This document shows positions 59,350-64,000 of a stretch of DNA of 64,000 nt, piece by piece; position 1 is the first letter of the stretch, and every line of letters starts with the position of its first letter. The stretch comes from Kuschelorhynchus macadamiae (taxonomy: Eukaryota; Arthropoda; Insecta; Coleoptera; Curculionidae). The notes under the pieces were generated by a model. The model saw nothing but the letters and a program-made list of their open reading frames with translations, ran no database searches and had not been told where the DNA came from. The stretch lies in NCBI GenBank assembly GCA_030620095.1, contig JAUTXW010000556.1, positions 960,001 to 1,024,000 of the forward strand, in the 5' to 3' direction. The position numbers were made by a program, and so were the translations under genes.

Positions 59350-59580
59350 GTAATATTTTATTGAACGATCAAACGGACTTAAACGGCTCCCCATTTTTGA
59401 ACCTTTATACCCAATGTCTGCGTGGGTTAAGTAGGCAGAGACTTTACTATTTAATTATTAATAAAAATTCCAGTTTTAGTATCAGTATTGAGATGGTTTT
59501 TGAAAGAAACACAGGGTGTCAAAACAGCTGTCAAACTGAAATAAATGAGTGGAAATTACTAAACAAAAATAGTTTTTTTA
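59350..59580 (+). mobile_element. Penelope-like 3' terminus, inverted partner of 54745-54975
   Basis: tctgcgtgggttaagtag, aaaaattccagttttag and aaacagctgtcaaactgaaa are the reverse complement of the 54.7-55.0 kb end. The upstream open frame from 59361 reads NDQTDLNGSPFLNLYTQCLR, matching the tail of the element. Confidence 0.85.
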
Positions 59581-59736
59581 TTTATTATACTATTAATAAT
59601 ATATTGGTTCCATTGTGTATTAATCTTTTGCTGCCCCTTCTAGGAGGCATTGCAAACGTTTCGATAAAGTTACAAACCAGCTCGTTGTCAATAAACTTAA
59701 TAGAGTAACATTAATGACACTTTTAATTTTTTTTAG

Positions 59737-59910
59737 GTTTCGAAACGACTTCTACCACGATTTCCTTCATAATGTATGAACTGGCCCGCAATCCAAAAGC
59801 ACAAGAAAAAGTAAGGCAAGAAATTTGGAACTTATGCAAAGATCGTTCTGATCATCAAATAACATATGACGATTTGCAGAATATGAAATATTGCGAAATG
59901 GTAATCAACG
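59737..59910 (+). CDS. CYP6-like cytochrome P450 copy B, exon 5
   Basis: 174-bp exon, acceptor ttttag, donor CG|GTATGT, phases 1 and 1. It encodes GFETTSTTISFIMYELARNP, then KAQEKVRQEIWNLCKDRSDH, ending NMKYCEMVING. The I-helix Glu/Thr pair is intact. Confidence 0.95.
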
Positions 59911-59997
59911 GTATGTATGCGTGATTATAACGGATTTTTCTTAAGAATAATAATTTTATAATTCATTCATGAGTTAAAGAAAATCCAAAAATTTCAG

Positions 59998-60249
59998 AAA
60001 CTCTTCGGCTCCATACTGTGGTCAGCGATTTTTCAAGGCGATGCACAATCGACTACAAAATTCCAGGAAGTAAGGTGATCATCAAAAAAGGAACTGCCGT
60101 TTTGATTCCAACCTGGGCTATACACACGGACCCAGAATATTATCCGAATCCCGAACAGTTCAATCCCGAAAATTTCAGTGAAGAAAGCAAAGCAGCACGA
60201 AGGGATTTAACGTACTTTCCATTTGGAGAAGGCCCTAGATTGTGCATAG
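59998..60249 (+). CDS. CYP6-like cytochrome P450 copy B, exon 6 (haem-binding exon)
   Basis: 252-bp exon after an 87-bp intron, the same length as in copy A. ETLRLHTVVSDFSRRCTIDY opens it, PTWAIHTDPEYYPNPEQF follows, then PENF in place of PERF, and FPFGEGPRLCIG with the haem-ligand Cys. Donor TAG|GTACGA. The expected last exon (GFRFAMMQ-like) does not appear before base 64000, so intron 6 is at least 3.75 kb, against 0.97 kb in copy A. Confidence 0.95.
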
Positions 60250-60481
60250 GTACGATATCATATTCAAAAATTGATTATGCTACACTGCTTTTATAGCAAA
60301 TGTTTTATGTTCAAAAGCCCTCCTCCACAATCCTAACACTTCTCAAACTGGATTAATTAAATTAACTAAAAACTAATCGATTAATTATGAAAATTGTCCT
60401 TTTAATGCGCATATTCACAAAACTTTCCTGGTTCTGAACCTAGGTTGCCAACTTTACAGTTTCCGAAATAAAAATAATACA
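60250..60481. other. Intron 6 of copy B, start
   Basis: Aligns patchily with copy A intron 6 (attatgaaaattatc/gtcctttt and ctttcctgg). No gene. Confidence 0.5.
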
Positions 60482-60726
60482 TTTTTTGTGGGTGTTTTAG
60501 GTTGGATGATGGTCAATAAAACGCACATAGAAAATCTATTGTTGTAATTAGTCGATGTTTCGACCTCCATAAGGTTATCTTCAACATTATACAAATGTGA
60601 TATATATTCTGTGTTAAACTTACAAATACATAATTTGTAGAACGTTATTTAGATGGTGAGTATTTTATGTTGTTGATACCATTTAGTATCGGACAATATC
60701 ATCCAACCTAAAACACCCCCAAAAAC
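60482..60726. mobile_element. 245-bp inverted-repeat element with hairpin-GAAAC motif
   Basis: Left end tgtgggtgttttaggttgga and its near-perfect inverse at the right end (arms about 28 bp). On the minus strand, gttgaagataacct...aggtcgaaacatcgac lies inside. Layout resembles two inverted short Penelope termini or a MITE. Confidence 0.65.
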
Positions 60727-61189
60727 TACTATTGTAGTGACTAAAAAATAAATCAGAAAATACATTTTTTTTTAATTATTAAATAGGTGTCGTGATGATC
60801 ACCACAGTCATTTCTTGCATCAATTCACTATTTCCATTTTACTTATCTTCATTTTAACTAGAAAAGATTGCTTTAATCAATTGAAACAAATCCGAACATA
60901 ACCTTTATTGCTACTAAAATATATACAATATAAGTAGACTCTTTTTTTATTTTATTTATTTGTTGTGAATATAACCTACTAACGCAACACAACTCTACAA
61001 CCATGTGCGTATATCTTCGATTTATAACAAATCTTGTTTTGTGAAATTAAAAAAAAAAGGTACATTAGCTCTGCCCGGAACTTCCCTAGTTATTAATAAT
61101 TTTTTTTATTGTTATCCTTTATTTCCTTAATAAATGGACTTAAACCAGGGAATATCCGGTTTAAGTTCTTCACAAATCAGTTTTACGAA
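60727..61189. other. Intron 6 of copy B, no feature
   Basis: AT-rich non-coding sequence. Nothing supportable. Confidence 0.4.
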
Positions 61190-61440
61190 TTCGCCGAAAT
61201 TTCCATCTTCATATGATATTTAACTGTTAACCAAAATTTGAAGTTAATGGTGTTTTTAATTAGTTTTGTTAGCTATGCTGCGAACAGACAGACATACTAA
61301 CAGGCAGACAGACTGACAAACCGACAGATAGACACAGAGGCCGACGGAAATGAAAAAACTTATTTGTGGGCATCTAGGGACCCTAAAAGCTGAAGACCTG
61401 TAAAAACCTGGGAGAGTGATTTTTTCACGAATACAATTCG
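61190..61440. repeat. Dispersed ~430-bp repeat, 3' part
   Basis: Shares ccgacggaaatgaaaaa, tagggaccctaaaa and gggagagtgattttttcac with 1-470 and 28605-29470. An internal run of gacagac-type units is expanded here. Confidence 0.75.
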
Positions 61441-61449
61441 AAGAAATAG

Positions 61450-62990
61450 AAAAAGTGGAGCAAATAAACTGCTGACAACTTGAAACAGTTCACCTGCATT
61501 TTTTGGTAAAATTTAAGTTCGAATATTTTTAAAACGAGACGAGTATCTTGCAAATTTTATTACATATAACCGAGGTTAGGCGTAAAACTTACCTGAGCTA
61601 AAAAGTTATTTTTACAGGGTGTTAAATAAGACTCTGCAAATTTTTCAATTTTTTATTTGTTCCGAAAATCTACAAAAACAATTTTTTAGTTCTATTCGTT
61701 AGATTAGCGTAATCCTTGATGAAATTGTAAAAAACAATTTCAAACTTATTTAAAATTTTTAATATTTTTTGAGATATACTACAATAAGCTGTAACTTTTT
61801 ATTAGCCATTTGATGTAAAATTTTCTTGCTAGAGGACCCTTAAGTCATATTTTTTTTATAATGTGCACAGTCTGCAAAACCCAGAAAATATACAGGGTGT
61901 GAAAAAAATGTGGCAAGGTTAATTAAAAACCTAGCAATCCTAAAGATCATGTACGTATATTTCAACAACCTGTACCATAAAAAAAAATGTAAATTTAAAA
62001 TTTTTTACTTAAGTTTTAAGGAGTACCGGGTATTTTCTCCAAACGGTTTTTTAATTTTCTCTCTAACTTTATTATTTTAAAAAATACAGGTGTTGATTTT
62101 ACAGCCAAAGTTACCAACATCGGATAACACAAGAGACATGTAACAGACTGCCACATTTTTAGTTTTAACAATATCAAAATAATTAAACTTAAGACATTTC
62201 TATAACTCGAGAAGAGGTAAGTTTTCTATAAAAAAGTAATTAAAAATTACTTCCGGTTTAAAACCGGACGAAGTCTCCTACTTTCTTATTTTGAATAGGG
62301 CCCTGTACATTTTTATTAATTATCGTACTCAGCTTAAAATTAGCTTATCAACGATAAGGTAAGTCCAGCCGCCATTTTGAAAATAAAACTTAACTTGTGA
62401 TATATCGTTAAAAATCTAATTTTAAACTGAATACGATAGTCCATTAACAGTAAGTCAATTATTTTTATATAGAAAATTTTTCTTTTATGGAGTTATAGAG
62501 ACATTTCAAATTACAAGTTGATATTTTTAAAACTAGTCAACATCTGTATTTGTGCACATTATAAAAAAAATATGACTTAAGGGCCCTCTAGCAAGAAAAC
62601 TTTATATCATACAGCTTATTATGTATAAAAATAAATTTTTTGACAAAAAAAATCATATCTGAAAAAATATTAAAAATTTTAAATTGTTTTTTACAATTTT
62701 ACCAAGGATTACGCTAATCTAACAATTAAAACTAAGAAATTGTTTTTGTAGATTTTCGGATCAAATAAAAAATTGAAAAGTTTGCAGAGTGTTGTTTAAC
62801 TCCCTGTATAAATAACTTTTAGCTAAGGTAAGTTTTACGCCTAACATGGGTTATATGTAATAAAATTTTGCAAGATACAACTTAAACCCGCACCTCAGTA
62901 TCTCGTCTCGTCTCGTTTTAAAAATATTCGAACTTAAATTTTACCAAAAAATGCAGGTGAACTGTTTCAAATGGCCAGCAGTTTAGTTTG
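61450..62990. mobile_element. ~1.5-kb foldback element with ~420-bp arms
   Basis: Left arm about 61460-61875 and right arm about 62540-62985 are inverted copies. Examples are gttcacctgcattttttggt with its inverse at 62940-62975, agattagcgtaatccttg with its inverse near 62703-62720, and tataatgtgcaca with its inverse near 62545. The centre (61876-62540) is itself partly palindromic (acaggtgttgattt / aacatctgtatt). No coding sequence. Confidence 0.9.
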
Positions 62991-62999
62991 ACAAATTGG

Positions 63000-63785
63000 A
63001 AAATTCATATCTTTACGCAATATTATTGTTGGAGTAATTAGCGTAGATGATTAAGATTTTTAGGAGTGTGTTTTTACGTAGTTTTTAACTATTAAGTCGT
63101 GAAAACCATTGACGTACAGGGTGATCAGTTAAGGCTAGCGAGCGGCCCTATCTCATAAGATGGTGGTCGTATAGATTTGAGAAAAAAAAATAATAATAAA
63201 AGTCGCCAAGAGAAATTGCTGAAAATTATTTTCGAGTTTGTCAAACGTCCGCTAGAGGGCGTAACAACCAACACCAAGTAGAAAAATGGGGTTTTTATAG
63301 AATTTTGACTAATGAAAATATATCGATGATATCATTTTCATATTTAGTGACCATTTCCCTACACTTTTTGTCTAAAATGTTTTGTTCTATATATCAAAAT
63401 AAAGCGGTGGGGGAAGTTCAATTATTCTTTCAAACAAACCAAGATGTCTCCCGTTTCTTTTGACCGATTTTAGCAAACTTAGGCTCATATGAAAGAGCAT
63501 AATTTGCACTACAAAACGCTTATTTGGTTTTGAATTTTTGACTTTTGTTGGCGTCGCTAGATGGCGTTAACTGAATTAGTAGCATATTTTTTAGTTTTTT
63601 TCAAAAAAAAAACAAATGTAATGGTATATTCATTTTTACATATTTTAAAAGGGGATAAATTTCTCTATAATTTAATGAAAATAATTTATCATCTACCTTT
63701 TTTTGAACCGTTGATATTGACCAAAATATTATTTTATTTTATTAAAAAATGACACGCCACTGCTTTTTGTCAAAATAAAAATCAT
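63000..63785. other. Intron or flank, no gene seen
   Basis: TACAGGGTGATCAGTTAAGG near 63115 looks like a small-transposon end. The open frame near 63561 is AT-rich chance coding. Confidence 0.45.
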
Positions 63786-64000
63786 TTTGGTAATCACTTA
63801 TTAGTTGCTAACAAAAAGAACCTCTTGACTTTTTTTCGTTAGAGGAACGGTTTTGTATTGAAAAAATAAGATGTTTAACAATGAAAAATCTTAATAAAAC
63901 TGTCAACAACAACATCTTATTTTTTCAATCCAAAACCGTTCGTCTAACGAAAAAAAAGTCAAGAGGTTCTTTTTGTTAGCAACTAATAAGTGATTACGAA
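63786..64000. mobile_element. Foldback element with ~90-bp arms, reaching the window edge
   Basis: taatcacttattagttgcta at 63791 and its exact inverse ending at 63995. The arms run through aagaacctcttgacttttt, aacggttttg and aaaaaataagatgtt to a ~35-bp loop. Arm identity is above 90%. It may extend slightly past the window. Confidence 0.85.

Noticed and set aside
60250..64000. Search for exon 7 of P450 copy B
   Set aside because: No GFRFAMMQ-like exon with a cag acceptor is present; it is assumed to lie beyond the window, but loss cannot be excluded.

Overview
This is a strongly A+T-rich, repeat-dense piece of an animal nuclear genome. It is almost certainly insect: the only host gene content is a pair of microsomal cytochrome P450 genes of the insect CYP6 (CYP3-clan) type. 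A beetle is my best guess, but the window alone does not prove the order. No bacterial, organellar, CRISPR or operon-like structure is seen.

The host backbone is two tandem CYP6-like P450 paralogues, both on the + strand, with the same seven-exon structure and identical intron phases. Copy A lacks exon 1 (upstream of base 1). Its exons 2-7 are at 3017-3283, 9743-10052, 18351-18472, 20929-21102, 21190-21441 and 22414-22583 (stop). Copy B starts about 8 kb downstream and lacks exon 7 (beyond base 64000). Its exons 2-6 are at 41888-42154, 51772-52081, 54572-54693, 59737-59910 and 59998-60249. Two intact, near-identical first exons lie upstream of copy B (30650-30863 and 34778-34991). Each has its own similar upstream region and an AT microsatellite just inside intron 1, so a promoter plus first-exon segment has been duplicated. 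All exons seen are open and in phase, and the P450 hallmarks are present: N-terminal anchor, WxxxR, AGFETT, ETLR and FxxGxxxCxG. Copy A's intron 2 appears to use a GC donor.

Most of the rest is transposable elements inserted into P450 introns and the intergenic gap. Copy A introns hold a LINE split by a MITE (0.6-3 kb), a hAT MITE with a perfect 8-bp target duplication (3.36-3.62 kb), a spliced pogo/Tigger transposase (6.7-8.5 kb), a ZMYM/DUF4371-type hAT (10.3-12.8 kb), a psq/Tigger relic (13.5-15.1 kb), a foldback (15.8-16.5 kb), a hAT with a perfect target duplication (16.6-18.2 kb) and a Tc1 relic (19.5-20.3 kb). The gap between genes holds a BED-finger hAT relic, a LINE fragment, another pogo relic, and ~140-bp satellite arrays whose units switch orientation. 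Copy B introns hold a Copia element with 5' LTR and primer-binding site (35.6-38.6 kb), a Tc1-like element with ~240-bp terminal inverted repeats (39.9-41.7 kb), a second Tc1 with an AT microsatellite grown inside its transposase (43.0-44.6 kb), an almost intact LINE (44.6-48.7 kb), a Penelope-like element with ~620-bp inverted arms (48.9-51.0 kb), and inverted Penelope ends bracketing another LINE (54.7-59.6 kb). Downstream of exon 6 are a small inverted-repeat element and two further foldbacks (61.4-63.0 and 63.8-64.0 kb).

The most interesting signals are the duplicated P450 promoter/first-exon module next to the satellite arrays, the GC-AG intron in one paralogue only, and a recurring small hairpin followed by GAAAC (hammerhead-ribozyme-like) in Penelope-type termini. 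I found no clear new defence or metabolic system.
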